This document shows, piece by piece, positions 36,861 to 46,097 of a DNA stretch of 64,000 nucleotides. Below the pieces are notes generated by a model. The model was given only the letters and a program-made list of their open reading frames with translations. It did not search any database and was not told the origin of the DNA. The stretch is from Pseudomonas sp. M47T1 (GTDB lineage Bacteria > Pseudomonadota > Gammaproteobacteria > Pseudomonadales > Pseudomonadaceae): assembly GCF_000263855.1 (NCBI RefSeq), contig NZ_AJWX01000001.1, positions 248,001 to 312,000 of the forward strand, read 5' to 3'. Numbering within the stretch: position 1 is the first letter of the stretch; every line of letters starts with the position of its first letter. The position numbers were made by a program, and so were the translations under genes.

Positions 36861-37377
36861 TTGCCCACAATCGATGTGGGTGTCCATGTGGATAAGTTGT
36901 TTGTGCATGCCTGCAAGCCGCGCCCTGCAAGCCTTTCAGCACTATGATCAGAATTTGAACAGCTTAAGTACCTGTTTCCCCGATGAAAAATTCCGGAAGT
37001 TGCCCACAATCCTTGTTGGTGCCTCTGTGGATAATCTGTTCGCCTAACGCTACAGGCCACGGCCCGCAAGGCTTGGGTGGGTTTGCCTGTTTTTTGATCA
37101 AGTCTGCGTTTATTGGCGTGAAACGCTGATTTTCAAAGGCCTCCAGCGGTTTTCCACAGCCTGGTGCAAGTTGCGCACAAAGTCTGTTGGCGCTTCTGTG
37201 GATAAGGTGTTCGCGTTCAGCTACAGGCCACGCTGGCCGTGGCTTTCAGGGTGTTGGGTATTTTTTGACCAGTTGCAGCTGAAAAAGTATTCGCGGGATA
37301 AGTCACGGTTTTTTTTGGATTTCTTTCAAAGGCGGGCAGCGCTTGCCCACAATTACTGTGGGCCTGGCTGTGGATAA
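36861..37377. repeat. Four 35-bp repeats with perfect DnaA boxes
   Basis: Units lie at 36861-36895, 37000-37034, 37171-37205 and 37343-37377. Each is TTGCsCACAA, 16 bp, then TGTGGATAA, and the start-to-start distance between the two elements is 26 bp in all four. The 16-bp spacer shares TGTkGG at a fixed place. TGTGGATAA is the reverse complement of the DnaA box TTATCCACA, and TTGCCCACA resembles a weak, opposed box. Unit starts are 139, 171 and 172 bp apart. Binding by DnaA is inferred from the box consensus, not shown. Confidence 0.75.
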
Positions 37378-37483
37378 GATGTTGGTGCAAGGCTGGAGGC
37401 CTTGTGAAGTATGGCCTTCAAGCTGGCTGATCAATTATTGACCATATGCGCATAAGCGTGCTCCCACACCACCAATGCATGCA

Positions 37484-38779
37484 CTATTCGTGAACAGCTA
37501 CGCCTTTGAGATAGGGCGCTGGCGCCGCGCCCAGGTTGCTCAGCATGCGCTCGCTGTACCAGTCGATGAAGTTCACCACGCCAAACTCATAGGTTTTGGA
37601 ATACGGCCCCGGCTGGTAGGCGGTGGAGTTGATGCCTCGCTGGTTTTCCTCGGCCAGGCGGCGGTCCTGGTCGTTGGTGGCGTCCCATACCTGGCGCATG
37701 CGGTCCACGTCGTAGTCCACGCCTTCCACGGCGTCCTTGTGCACCAGCCATTTGGTGGTGACGATGGTTTCCTGGGCGCTGATGGGCCACACGGTGAACA
37801 CGATGATGTGATCGCCCATGCAGTGGTTCCACGAGTGGGGCAGGTGCAGGATGCGCATGGAGCCCAGGTCGGGGTTCTGGATGCGGCCCATCAGCTTTTT
37901 GCAGCCGACCTTGCCGTCCAGGGTCATGGACACGGTGCCCTTGAGCAGCGGCATGCGCACGATGCGGTTGCGCAGGCCGAAGCTGGCGTGGGCGTAGGGG
38001 ATCTTCTCGGCTTCCCAGGCGGCGGCGCTGGCGGCCACGTGGTCCTTGAAGGCCTGGTCGGCGCGCGGGTCGGTGACGTCGTCCCATTCCAGCAGGGTTT
38101 TCAACAATTCGGGGTGCGAGCCGCCGCAGTGGTAGCACTCACGGTTGTTTTCCAGCACCAGCTTCCAGTTGGCTTTCTCCACCAGGGTGGTGGTGATCGC
38201 CACCTTGGTGTTTTCCATGTCGTAGGGTTCCATGTAGTGTTCCAGCGTGCGCAGGAACTCGTCGATGGCCGGCGGGTTCTGCGCCAGGCTGATGAAGATG
38301 TAGCCCCCGGCTGTCTTCACGTTCACCTGTTTCAGGCCGTACTGCTTCATGTCGAAGTCGCTGCCCATTTCGGTGCCGGCGAACAGCAGGCGGCCGTCCA
38401 GCTCGTAGGTCCACTGGTGGTAGTGGCAGACCAGTTTGGCCACCTTGCCTTTCTCGCTGGTGCACAGGCGCGAGCCACGGTGGCGGCACACGTTATGGAA
38501 GGCATGGACCACGCCGTCGGCGCCGCGCACCACGATGATCGGGTTCTTGCCGATCTGCAGGGTGATGAAGTTGCCCTTGGTGGGGATTTCGCTGGTCATG
38601 CCGGCGATCAGCCATTCCTTCTGAAAGATCTCCTGCATATCGATGTCGAACAGACGCTCGTCGCTATAGAAAGGCTGCGGCAACGAAAACGTGCGCTCCC
38701 GGGTCTGGAGCATTTCGGCAGTGGCCTTGCGTGCGGGTTCCAGCGGGTCGCCCAGGCTCAGGGTAGCGGTAACGTCCAT
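37484..38779 (-). CDS. gbcA: Glycine betaine demethylase, Rieske oxygenase subunit GbcA
   Basis: A 431-residue Rieske non-heme iron oxygenase converting glycine betaine to dimethylglycine and formaldehyde with O2. Rieske ligands are Cys98/His100 (CRH) and Cys118/His121 (CHYH). The mononuclear iron histidines are His217 and His222 in NNRECYHCGGSH, with the third acidic ligand expected in the C-terminal half. I chose the ATG at 38779 (GAGG 9 nt upstream); the longer start at 38842 lacks such a site. It is divergent from gbcB, its reductase. GbdR activates both genes in P. aeruginosa. Confidence 0.96.
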   Translation of the reverse strand: MDVTATLSLGDPLEPARKATAEMLQTRERTFSLPQPFYSDERLFDIDMQEIFQKEWLIAGMTSEIPTKGNFITLQIGKNPIIVVRGADGVVHAFHNVCRHRGSRLCTSEKGKVAKLVCHYHQWTYELDGRLLFAGTEMGSDFDMKQYGLKQVNVKTAGGYIFISLAQNPPAIDEFLRTLEHYMEPYDMENTKVAITTTLVEKANWKLVLENNRECYHCGGSHPELLKTLLEWDDVTDPRADQAFKDHVAASAAAWEAEKIPYAHASFGLRNRIVRMPLLKGTVSMTLDGKVGCKKLMGRIQNPDLGSMRILHLPHSWNHCMGDHIIVFTVWPISAQETIVTTKWLVHKDAVEGVDYDVDRMRQVWDATNDQDRRLAEENQRGINSTAYQPGPYSKTYEFGVVNFIDWYSERMLSNLGAAPAPYLKGVAVHE

Positions 38780-39063
38780 CGTGTGTGTCCTCATGGCCAT
38801 CTGTGTGGCCGCGAAAAGTGGCTGATACGGTTTGCAACGCAAGGCTTGAATACAACAGGTTCATTTGTCGTGGAGTGTGCGTCCGCGCGGGGTAGGAACC
38901 TTATCCATGGGCGACATGGCCCAATCCATTCCCGACGCGCCAGCCCCTGTACTGTGGGGCTGGTCGCCATAAGCATGTGAATGTCGCAGATAGGAAAGTG
39001 ACGGCGTCACGGCCCACGCAGAATCCTTCCTCATGAGGCCGACAGTCGGCCGTGGAGATGAGC
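38780..39063. promoter_or_regulatory. Divergent gbcA / gbcB promoter region
   Basis: This gap of 284 bp holds both promoters. Direct repeats ATCCATGGGCGAC (38903-38915) and ATCCATTCCCGAC (38924-38936), 10 of 13 identical, have the 21-bp period seen in the other candidate GbdR sites. To their right is a perfect inverted repeat CCAGCCCC/GGGGCTGG (38940-38963), and further on the short palindrome GTGAC-GGC-GTCAC (38998-39010). Confidence 0.5.
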
Positions 39064-40164
39064 ATGTCCAACAGCTTCCTGAGCCCGGTAAACACCCAGA
39101 CATGGGCCAATGGCCGCCATGTGGTCCGTTGCGTCAAGGTCATCCAGGAAACCTGGGACGTGCGCACCTTCTGTTTCATGGCCGACCAGCCGATTCTGTT
39201 CTTCTTCAAGCCGGGCCAGTTCGTGACCCTGGAGCTGGAAATCGAAGGCGCGCCGGTGATGCGCTCATACACCATCTCCAGTTCGCCGTCAGTGCCGTAC
39301 AGCTTCTCCATCACCATCAAACGGGTGCCCGGCGGACGCGTGTCCAACTGGCTGCACGACACCCTGCACGAGGGCCAGGAACTGGCGGTGCACGGGCCGG
39401 TGGGGCTGTTCAACGCTATCGACTTCCCGTCGCCCAAGGTCCTGTACCTCAGCGGCGGCGTGGGCATTACCCCGGTGATGTCCATGGCGCGCTGGTTTTA
39501 CGACACCAACGCCAACGTCGACATGGTGTTCGTGCACAGTGCCCGCTCACCCAAGGACATCATTTACCACCGCGAGCTGGAACACATGGCCTCGCGCATC
39601 GACAACTTCAGCCTGCACATCATTTGCGAGAAACACGGGCTGGGCGAGCCGTGGGCCGGCTATCGCGGCTACCTGAACCACAAGCTGCTGGAATTGATTG
39701 CATCGGACTTCATGGAGCGCGAGATCTATTGCTGTGGCCCCACGCCGTACATGAACGCGGTCAAGCGCCTGCTGGAAGCGGCGGGCTACGACATGTCTCG
39801 CTACCACGAGGAGTCGTTCGGGGCCACGCCGCCGGAAGCGCGCGCCGATGCCGTGGAAAACGCCGAACAGGCCGCCGAGGCGCCGGAGGTGGACGCGTCC
39901 GACCTGCATCAGGTGGAGTTCACTGCCGCTGGCAAGAGCATCCGCGTGGCGCCGGGCGAAACCGTGCATGCGGCGGCTGCCAAGCTGGGCCTGATGATTC
40001 CCAAGGCCTGTGGCATGGGCATCTGCGGCACCTGCAAGGTAATGAAGCTGGGCGGGGAAGTGGAGATGGAGCACAACGGCGGTATTACCGACGAGGACGT
40101 TGCCGATGGCTACATCCTGTCGTGCTGCAGCGTGCCAAAGGGCGATGTGCGGATCGAGTATTGA
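39064..40164 (+). CDS. gbcB: Glycine betaine demethylase, reductase subunit GbcB
   Basis: A 366-residue flavin reductase with a ferredoxin-reductase-type FAD domain (RSYTISSSPS near residue 73), an NAD(P)H domain (LSGGVGITPVMSMARWF; CCGPTPYMNAVKRLL) and a C-terminal plant-type 2Fe-2S domain (ACGMGICGTCK and the later SCC). It passes electrons from NAD(P)H to GbcA. I chose the ATG at 39064 because GGAG lies 6 nt before it; upstream starts at 39052 and 39058 would place that site inside the gene. A linker rich in Ala/Glu (about residues 255-285) joins the reductase and ferredoxin parts. Confidence 0.95.
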   Translation: MSNSFLSPVNTQTWANGRHVVRCVKVIQETWDVRTFCFMADQPILFFFKPGQFVTLELEIEGAPVMRSYTISSSPSVPYSFSITIKRVPGGRVSNWLHDTLHEGQELAVHGPVGLFNAIDFPSPKVLYLSGGVGITPVMSMARWFYDTNANVDMVFVHSARSPKDIIYHRELEHMASRIDNFSLHIICEKHGLGEPWAGYRGYLNHKLLELIASDFMEREIYCCGPTPYMNAVKRLLEAAGYDMSRYHEESFGATPPEARADAVENAEQAAEAPEVDASDLHQVEFTAAGKSIRVAPGETVHAAAAKLGLMIPKACGMGICGTCKVMKLGGEVEMEHNGGITDEDVADGYILSCCSVPKGDVRIEY

Positions 40165-40186
40165 TCCACACGAGTGCAACTACATG

Positions 40187-40215
40187 TGTGGGAGCGGGCT
40201 CTGCCCGCTCCCACA
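40187..40215. repeat. Single REP palindrome after gbcB
   Basis: TGTGGGAGCGGGC-TCT-GCCCGCTCCCACA is a perfect palindrome apart from the centre, placed between the converging ends of gbcB and a chemoreceptor gene. Confidence 0.8.
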
Positions 40216-40258
40216 TGAGTAGGATATGCATCCAGAGAAACGGTGCAGACCCAAAGAA

Positions 40259-41884
40259 TTACAGACTGAAACGGCCTACCATGCTGTTCAAGTCCACTGC
40301 CAGGCGAGACAGCTCGGCGCTGGCCGCGGTGGTCTGGCTGGCGCCGGTAGCCGACTGCACCGACAAATCACGAATGTTCACCAGGTTACGGTCCACTTCT
40401 CGGGCCACCTGAGCCTGTTCTTCCGCAGCGCTGGCGATCACCAGGTTGCGCTCGTTGATCTGCACGATGGCACCGTTGATGGTGTCCAGCGCCATGCCGG
40501 CGCCCTTGGCGATGTTGAGGGTCGATTCAGCGCGCTCGGTGCTGTTGCGCATCGAGTTCACGGCCTGCTCGGTGCCGCCCTGGATGCTGCCGATCATGCG
40601 TTCGATCTCGGCAGTGGACTGCTGTGTACGGTGCGCCAGGGCGCGTACTTCGTCGGCCACCACGGCAAAACCACGCCCTGCCTCACCGGCACGGGCGGCT
40701 TCGATGGCGGCGTTCAGGGCCAGCAGGTTGGTCTGGTCGGCCAGGCCGCGGATCACGTCCAGCACTTTGCCAATGTCGCGAGACTCGTTGGCCAGGTTGC
40801 CGATCAAATCGGCCGTGCTTTGCACATCGGCGCTCATGCGCTCGATGGCGCCTACGGTTTCCTGCACCAGGTCACGGCCGTCGCTGGCCGAACTGGTGGC
40901 ATCCTTCGAGGCCTCCGAAGTGCTGACGGCGTTGCGCGCCACTTCTTCCACGGCGCTGGTCATCTCGTTGACGGCAGTGGCGGCCTGTTCGATCTCGTGG
41001 TTCTGCTGGGCCAGGCCACGGGCGCCTTCGTCGGTAACGCTGTTCAGCTCTTCGGCGGCAGAGGCCAGTTGGGTGGCGGAACCGGAGATACGCTGCAGGG
41101 TGTCGCGCAGCTTGTTCTGCATTTTTTCCATGGCGATCAGCAGGCGTGCGGCTTCGTCGCTGCCTTCCACGTGGATAGGTCGGGTGAGGTTGCCTTCGGC
41201 AATCTGCTCGGCGGCTGCCAGGGCCTGGTCGATTGGCACCACGATACTGCGGGTCAGCAGCCAGGCGAACAGGAAGGTCAGTACTGCGGCAATGATCAGC
41301 AGGGTCACTACCAGGGTGAACGCCGAGGAGTACTGGGCCGACGCGGCGTTGTTCATGTCGCTGGTCTGCTGGGTGTTGATGGCCACCAGCCGGTCGAGGG
41401 CGGCGTTGACCTTGGCGGCGTTGTCCTGCAGATCGCTGTTGACCACCTTGCGCAGGCCGTCCACGTCGTTGGCGCTGTTGGCGGCGCGCATGCGCGATTC
41501 CAGTTCATGGTATTCGCTGAGGGCAGAAGTCAGCTCACCATAGGCGGCGCGTTCTTCGCTACCGTTGATCAGCGGTTCGTAGGCCGCCTGGGCCTTGCCG
41601 ATCAGCTGATTGCGCGAGTCGATCAGTTGCAGCACCTCGGCCTGGGTCTGAGCGTCGCGGTTGGCCAGCAACCGATACGACAGCACGCGCAGGCGCAGGG
41701 TCATCTGGGTGATGGTGTCGAGGTTGGCGATGCTGGGCAGGGTGTTTTTTTCAATTTCTTCGCCGGCCTTGCGGATGGACCCCATCTGCGTCAGCGCGAA
41801 CACGCCGAGGATGATCATCAGCGCGCCGATCAGGGCGAAACCGGACAGCGCGCGAGGCGCGATATTCATGTTGCGTAGGGACAT
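40259..41884 (-). CDS. Methyl-accepting chemotaxis protein (four-helix-bundle sensor)
   Basis: A 541-residue chemoreceptor. A first membrane helix (about residues 10-33) and a second (about 190-213) bracket a helical periplasmic sensor of about 155 residues, the four-helix-bundle type. A HAMP domain follows, then a cytoplasmic signalling hairpin whose tip reads [22 protein letters not shown]. The start at 41884 has GGAA 8 nt upstream. It converges on gbcB, with a REP palindrome between. The ligand is unknown; its position beside betaine and glycine genes makes amino acids or methylated amines reasonable candidates, which is inference. Confidence 0.9.
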   Translation of the reverse strand: MSLRNMNIAPRALSGFALIGALMIILGVFALTQMGSIRKAGEEIEKNTLPSIANLDTITQMTLRLRVLSYRLLANRDAQTQAEVLQLIDSRNQLIGKAQAAYEPLINGSEERAAYGELTSALSEYHELESRMRAANSANDVDGLRKVVNSDLQDNAAKVNAALDRLVAINTQQTSDMNNAASAQYSSAFTLVVTLLIIAAVLTFLFAWLLTRSIVVPIDQALAAAEQIAEGNLTRPIHVEGSDEAARLLIAMEKMQNKLRDTLQRISGSATQLASAAEELNSVTDEGARGLAQQNHEIEQAATAVNEMTSAVEEVARNAVSTSEASKDATSSASDGRDLVQETVGAIERMSADVQSTADLIGNLANESRDIGKVLDVIRGLADQTNLLALNAAIEAARAGEAGRGFAVVADEVRALAHRTQQSTAEIERMIGSIQGGTEQAVNSMRNSTERAESTLNIAKGAGMALDTINGAIVQINERNLVIASAAEEQAQVAREVDRNLVNIRDLSVQSATGASQTTAASAELSRLAVDLNSMVGRFSL

Positions 41885-42170
41885 GGCGGGTTCCAGGGTA
41901 GGGGACCGCATTCCATGCGGTTTTGACGTTGCTTGCAGTGCCTATCGGTCATGGACACCAAGTCTTTAGGGACCTTTTGTCGCACAGCCCCCGGCGCGCG
42001 GGAACCCCAGGGGCATATGCCGGTCCATCAGGGTCTGTTTCAGGCTTGCCCCGAGACTAGGCCAGGAAGGTCGCCGCAGCGGATTTCATGGTCTGGAACC
42101 CGATAAACCCTGGCCTGCGCGGCGACTTTTCTTTATCGTTACCGCCCTTTGAAACTGCCGAGAAAAGATC

Positions 42171-42401
42171 ATGTTGGAAACCACCCTGAGTCAACTGGAA
42201 CAACTGGTCGGCGAACTGGTTGAACAGAACCGCGCCCTGACTGAAAACAACGGTCAACTGACCGCGCAACTGGCTCACGCCAAGGAAGAGAATGAAAGCC
42301 TGCAACTGAGCCTGATGGAACAGGAAGAGAAGCAGACCTCCACCGTTTCGCGTATCCAGGCCCTGGTTCAGCGCGCTAGCGCTGGTGCCGTGAGCGCATG
42401 A
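42171..42401 (+). CDS. ZapB-like coiled-coil protein (TIGR02449 family)
   Basis: A 76-residue, almost wholly coiled-coil protein (heptads of Leu/Gln/Glu through about residue 66) of the TIGR02449 type found directly upstream of zapA in gammaproteobacteria. It may support Z-ring assembly as ZapB does in E. coli, but this is by position and shape only. The gene overlaps the next one by 4 bp (ATGA). The upstream site, GAGAAAAG, is weak to moderate. Confidence 0.75.
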   Translation: MLETTLSQLEQLVGELVEQNRALTENNGQLTAQLAHAKEENESLQLSLMEQEEKQTSTVSRIQALVQRASAGAVSA

Positions 42402-42700
42402 GTACCGGCCAGGAGTCGATCAAGGTCGTTTCGATCCTGGGCAATGACTACTCGCTCAAGGCGCCGCCAGGCGAAGAGCAGAAGCTGCTCGACGCTACTC
42501 GCCTGCTCAACGCGTCGTTGGCCGAGACCAAACGCAAGTACCCCTCCCTCATCGGCGACAAGTTGCTGGTGCTGGCGGCGCTGAACCTGTGCTCCAAGCA
42601 GCTGGACATGCAACAGCAGCACAGCGAAGCGCTCAACCGTTATCAAGAGCAAGTCAACGCCACGGTTGATGTGATCAAAAACACCATCAGCCACGGCTGA
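42398..42700 (+). CDS. zapA: ZapA-family cell division protein
   Basis: A 100-residue ZapA-family protein. The N-terminal globular head (VVSILGNDYSLKAPPGEEQKLLDATRLLN) matches the ZapA head domain, and a C-terminal coiled coil (about residues 55-98) follows. ZapA binds and bundles FtsZ filaments at midcell. Unlike the usual Pseudomonas zapA locus, no 6S RNA or 5-formyl-THF cyclo-ligase gene follows; a chemoreceptor gene does. This may therefore be a second zapA-type module in the genome. A hairpin just after the stop (42707-42730) may act as its terminator. Confidence 0.85.
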   Translation: MSTGQESIKVVSILGNDYSLKAPPGEEQKLLDATRLLNASLAETKRKYPSLIGDKLLVLAALNLCSKQLDMQQQHSEALNRYQEQVNATVDVIKNTISHG

Positions 42701-42706
42701 TAGTCG

Positions 42707-42730
42707 GGCCTCGCCAACAGCGGCGGGGCC
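42707..42730 (+). terminator. Hairpin after the zapA-like gene
   Basis: GGCCTCGCC and GGCGGGGCC form a 9-bp stem with one G-T pair and a 6-nt loop, 7 nt after the stop codon. The following TTCGCTCG is a poor T-tract, so termination may be weak. Confidence 0.45.
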
Positions 42731-42880
42731 TTCGCTCGATTCCCTATTCCCCATACGTGTGGGAGCTGGCCCGCCAGCTTCCACCGGTCGTAATATTGTG
42801 TAACCGTTCATCTGGGTGATGTATACAATCGGCACGGCTGTTGCACGCCAGTCCATGTAGACATTCAGAGGGTTACACCC

Positions 42881-44815
42881 ATGCAGTTGTGGCGCCGCAG
42901 TATTCAATGGCAATTGATCCTCAGCATGGGCACTGCCCTGCTGGTCAGCATCCTGATAGTGGTGGGCATTTACACGGTGGTGGTCAACCGCCTGGCCCAG
43001 AGCTACCTGCTGGACACAGCGCTGCCCGCCAGCGTGGAGGCCATGCGCAACGACATCGAACGGATTCTGGTCAAGCCATTGACGGCCGCAAACGACATCG
43101 CAAGTAACACTATGGTGCAACAGTGGCTGGCGGAGGGCGAAAGTAGTGCCCAAGTGCCATCATTTGCCCAGTATCTTGAGGGCGTGCGTGGCGAGCACAA
43201 AGCATTCAGCGCGCTGATCGCCAGTTCGACCACCAACCACTATTACACCCAGAAAGGCCTGGACCGCACCCTGAGCCGCGGGAACGCTCAGGATGCCTGG
43301 TTCTACGAGTTTCTCGACAGCGGCAAGCCGCGCACCCTGAACATCGACAATGACACCAGCACCGGTGCCCTGACGCTGTTCATCGACATGCGCGTGCAGC
43401 AGGCCGGCAAGACCCTGGGCATCGCCGGCTTGGGCCTGAGCATGAGCGAGCTGTCGGAGCTGATCCACAACTACAGCTTCGGTGAGCGCGGCAAAGTGTT
43501 CCTGGTGCGCAACGACGGCCTGATCCAGGTAGACCCGCAGGCCGACTTGAGCGGCAAGCGCCAGCTGTCTGAACAGATCGGCCCTGAAGCCGCCAAGGCC
43601 GTATTGGGCCACACCGGCCTGAGTACCGGTCGCTTCCAGCGTGGTGGCGAAGATTACCTGGCACTGGCGTTGCCGCTGCGTGACCTGAACTGGAGCCTGG
43701 TGGCCGAGGTGCCTGAGTCGCAAATCTATGCCCAGGCGCGCCAGGCCATGTGGATGACCAGCCTGATCGGCTTGGGCGTGGCCCTGGTGTGCCTGTTGCT
43801 GGTAGTGCTGTTGGCTCGCGGGCTGGTGCGGCCGATTCGCCAAGTGACGGCGGCGCTGGTGGCCATCGGCAGTGGCGGCGGCGACCTGACCCACCGCCTG
43901 GACGATTCCCGTGCCGACGAACTGGGCGACCTGGCGCGTGGCTTCAACCGCTTCCTGGGCAGCCAGCGCGACATGATCGCCGACGTGCTGGCCACCAGCG
44001 AGCGCTTGCGCAGCACGGTGGGCAACGTAGCCAAGGTGGTGGACAACACCGCCGAACGTGCTGGCCGTCAGCAGGAAATGACCGACATGGTTGCCACTGC
44101 GGTGCACGAAATGGGCCTTACGGTGCAGGAAATTGCCCGTAACGCCGGCAGTGCGGCCGAGGCGTCGCAAAGCGCACGAGATGAAGCCTTGCAGGCGCGC
44201 GATATCGTCGGCCGTTCCATTGCCCATATCGAAGGCATGTCGGTGGACATCGGCAGTGCTGCCGGGGCCGTCAGCGAACTGGCTGATCAGGTGGGTTCCA
44301 TTGACCAGGTGCTGGCGGTGATACGTGGCATTTCCGAGCAGACCAACTTGTTGGCGCTGAACGCGGCCATTGAAGCGGCGCGTGCCGGGGAAATGGGCCG
44401 GGGTTTTGCCGTGGTGGCCGACGAGGTGCGAACCCTGGCGCAACGCACCCAGGCGTCCACCGACGAGATCCAGAAGATGATTGGCCGCCTGAAGCAGGGC
44501 GCCGACACGGCCGTGGCGTCGATGCACACCGGGCAGGCAGCAACCGGCACCGGCGTGGCCTCCAGCCAGCGCACTGGCGCTTCGCTGACCGCGATTACCG
44601 ATCAGGTGGAGCGCATCAGCGACATGAATCACCAAGTGGCCACGGCTACTGAGGAGCAGACGGCTGTCACCGAAGAGATCAACCGCAATGTGCAGGGCAT
44701 CTCCGACCTGGCGCGTGCCACGGCGGGTGAGGTGCGCAGCGGGCGTGAGGAGTGTCAGGTGTTGCGCGGCCTGGCCGATGACCTGGCGCGGCAGATGGGT
44801 GGTTTCAAGCTGTAA
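42881..44815 (+). CDS. Methyl-accepting chemotaxis protein with Cache sensor
   Basis: A 644-residue chemoreceptor. A first membrane helix (about residues 10-33) is followed by a periplasmic region of about 260 residues with a double-Cache pattern (ending [25 protein letters not shown]). A second helix comes near residue 290, then HAMP and a signalling domain whose tip is [27 protein letters not shown] lies upstream of the ATG. From memory, P. putida KT2440 has the purine receptor McpH at the equivalent place beside the threonine aldolase and glyA genes. This protein may be its orthologue, but I cannot verify that here. Confidence 0.9.
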   Translation: MQLWRRSIQWQLILSMGTALLVSILIVVGIYTVVVNRLAQSYLLDTALPASVEAMRNDIERILVKPLTAANDIASNTMVQQWLAEGESSAQVPSFAQYLEGVRGEHKAFSALIASSTTNHYYTQKGLDRTLSRGNAQDAWFYEFLDSGKPRTLNIDNDTSTGALTLFIDMRVQQAGKTLGIAGLGLSMSELSELIHNYSFGERGKVFLVRNDGLIQVDPQADLSGKRQLSEQIGPEAAKAVLGHTGLSTGRFQRGGEDYLALALPLRDLNWSLVAEVPESQIYAQARQAMWMTSLIGLGVALVCLLLVVLLARGLVRPIRQVTAALVAIGSGGGDLTHRLDDSRADELGDLARGFNRFLGSQRDMIADVLATSERLRSTVGNVAKVVDNTAERAGRQQEMTDMVATAVHEMGLTVQEIARNAGSAAEASQSARDEALQARDIVGRSIAHIEGMSVDIGSAAGAVSELADQVGSIDQVLAVIRGISEQTNLLALNAAIEAARAGEMGRGFAVVADEVRTLAQRTQASTDEIQKMIGRLKQGADTAVASMHTGQAATGTGVASSQRTGASLTAITDQVERISDMNHQVATATEEQTAVTEEINRNVQGISDLARATAGEVRSGREECQVLRGLADDLARQMGGFKL

Positions 44816-44838
44816 TTTGGTGCTGTCACTTTTCACTC

Positions 44839-44866
44839 TGTGGGAGTGGGCTCTGCCCGCTCCCAC
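44839..44866. repeat. Single REP palindrome between converging genes
   Basis: TGTGGGAGTGGGC-TCT-GCCCGCTCCCAC, one mismatch from the family consensus, lies between the 3' ends of the chemoreceptor and threonine aldolase genes. Confidence 0.75.
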
Positions 44867-44886
44867 GAAAGCAATTGCGATCCGGC

Positions 44887-45924
44887 TTAGCTCATGACCT
44901 GCCGGATATCTGCCGCCAGTTCGCGCACTCGCGCCTCTTGCGTATCCCACGAACACATGAACCGCGCGCCACCGTTGCCGATGAAGGTGTAAAAGCGCCA
45001 GCCCTTGCCGCGCAAGGCTTCCAGCGCCGGTTCCGACATCTGCAGGAACACGCCGTTGGCCTCCACCGGGAACATCAGTTCCACGCCGGGAACGTCCGCT
45101 ACCAGTTGGCTGAGCAGTTGCGCGCAGTGGTTGGCATGGCGAGCGTGCTTGAGCCAGGCGTCGTTTTCCAGCAGGCCCACCCAGGGCGCCGACAGGAAGC
45201 GCATCTTCGACGCCAACTGGCCAGCCTGCTTGCAGCGGTAGTCGAAATCCACCGCCAGCTCGTGCTTGAAGAACAGGATGGCCTCGCCCACGGCCATGCC
45301 GTTCTTGGTGCCGCCAAAACACAGTACGTCCACGCCCGATTTCCAGGTCAGTTCAGCTGGCGAGCAACCCAGGGTGGCACAGGCGTTGGCGAAACGGGCG
45401 CCGTCCATGTGCAGGTTCAGGCCCAGTTCCTTGCAGGTGGCGCTGATGGCCTTCAGCTCTTCGGGGCGGTAGACGCTGCCCACTTCGGTGGCCTGGGTGA
45501 GGGTTACCACGCGAGGCTTGGGGTAGTGGATGTCCTGGCGCTTGAGCGCCACTTCGCGGATCGACTCAGGCGTCAACTTGCCGTTCTCGCTGCGCGCGGT
45601 CAGTAGCTTGGAGCCATTGGAGAAGAACTCCGGGGCGCCGCATTCGTCGGTCTCGACGTGGGCGGTTTCCGAGCAGATGACGCTGTGGTAGCTCTGGCAC
45701 AACGACGACAGGGCCAGGGAGTTGGCCGCCGTGCCGTTGAAGGCGAAGAACACCTCGCAGTCGGTTTCGAACAGGCGGCGGAAATGGTCCGCTGCCTTCG
45801 CCGTCCACTGGTCGTCGCCATAGGCGCGTTCGTGGCCGTGGTTGGCCTGCTCCATGGCCGCCCAGGCTTCCGGGCAAATGCCCGAATAATTGTCACTGGC
45901 AAACTGCTGGCTTTGCTCGTTCAT
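44887..45924 (-). CDS. ltaE: Low-specificity L-threonine aldolase
   Basis: A 345-residue PLP enzyme cleaving threonine or allo-threonine to glycine and acetaldehyde. The PLP-binding Lys lies in CFGGTKNGMAVGEA, and the substrate-site motifs AFNGTAANSLAL and HMDGARFANA are present. The start at 45924 has AAGGAA; an in-frame extension to 46011 was rejected because it lacks a site and reads into the REPIN region. It is divergent from glyA, and both genes supply or use glycine, which links it functionally to the sarcosine branch. Confidence 0.95.
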   Translation of the reverse strand: MNEQSQQFASDNYSGICPEAWAAMEQANHGHERAYGDDQWTAKAADHFRRLFETDCEVFFAFNGTAANSLALSSLCQSYHSVICSETAHVETDECGAPEFFSNGSKLLTARSENGKLTPESIREVALKRQDIHYPKPRVVTLTQATEVGSVYRPEELKAISATCKELGLNLHMDGARFANACATLGCSPAELTWKSGVDVLCFGGTKNGMAVGEAILFFKHELAVDFDYRCKQAGQLASKMRFLSAPWVGLLENDAWLKHARHANHCAQLLSQLVADVPGVELMFPVEANGVFLQMSEPALEALRGKGWRFYTFIGNGGARFMCSWDTQEARVRELAADIRQVMS

Positions 45925-46010
45925 GGCCGGTTCCTTGTGATCGTGTAGCCGGTCACTGTAAACCAGACGCTGCGTGGCGCCTATGGGCACGTTTTGCTGC
46001 CCACAACCCA

Positions 46011-46097
46011 TGTGGGAGCGGGCTCTGCCCGCGAAAAGAGCACCGTGAAGATCCTGACTTCGCGGTGTCTGCTTCGCGGGCAGAGCCCGCTCCCATA
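46011..46097. repeat. REPIN upstream of glyA
   Basis: Two inverted REP copies with a centre of about 37 bp, in the ltaE-glyA divergent gap. The right end reads CTCCCATA rather than CTCCCACA. Confidence 0.8.

Larger units (their letters stand above)
36739..37483. other. Gene-free region between converging etfB and gbcA
   Basis: This 745-bp region separates two 3' ends, so it needs no promoter for either neighbour. It holds a REP-like inverted repeat (36749-36829) and then four 35-bp units with DnaA boxes. AT-rich stretches lie between the units, for example 36945-36995, 37085-37140 and 37258-37330. No reading frame in it has a ribosome site or protein-like composition. Confidence 0.7.

Noticed and set aside
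35237..37377. The DnaA-box cluster as the chromosome origin oriC.
   Set aside because: No dnaA, rpmH, dnaN or gidA genes are near, and Pseudomonas oriC lies beside dnaA/rpmH. A titration or DARS-like role fits better.
37343..37377. The 35-bp units as ordinary REP hairpins or terminators.
   Set aside because: Units 1 and 4 can form a short CCCACA/TGTGGG hairpin, but units 2 and 3 cannot do so cleanly. The constant features are the 26-bp spacing and the exact TGTGGATAA, which a hairpin role does not explain.
42762..42792. Another REP copy (GTGTGGGAGCTGGCCCGCCAGCTTCCACC) after the zapA-like gene.
   Set aside because: It shares only the first eight bases with the family and has a different core, so it was not counted as a member.
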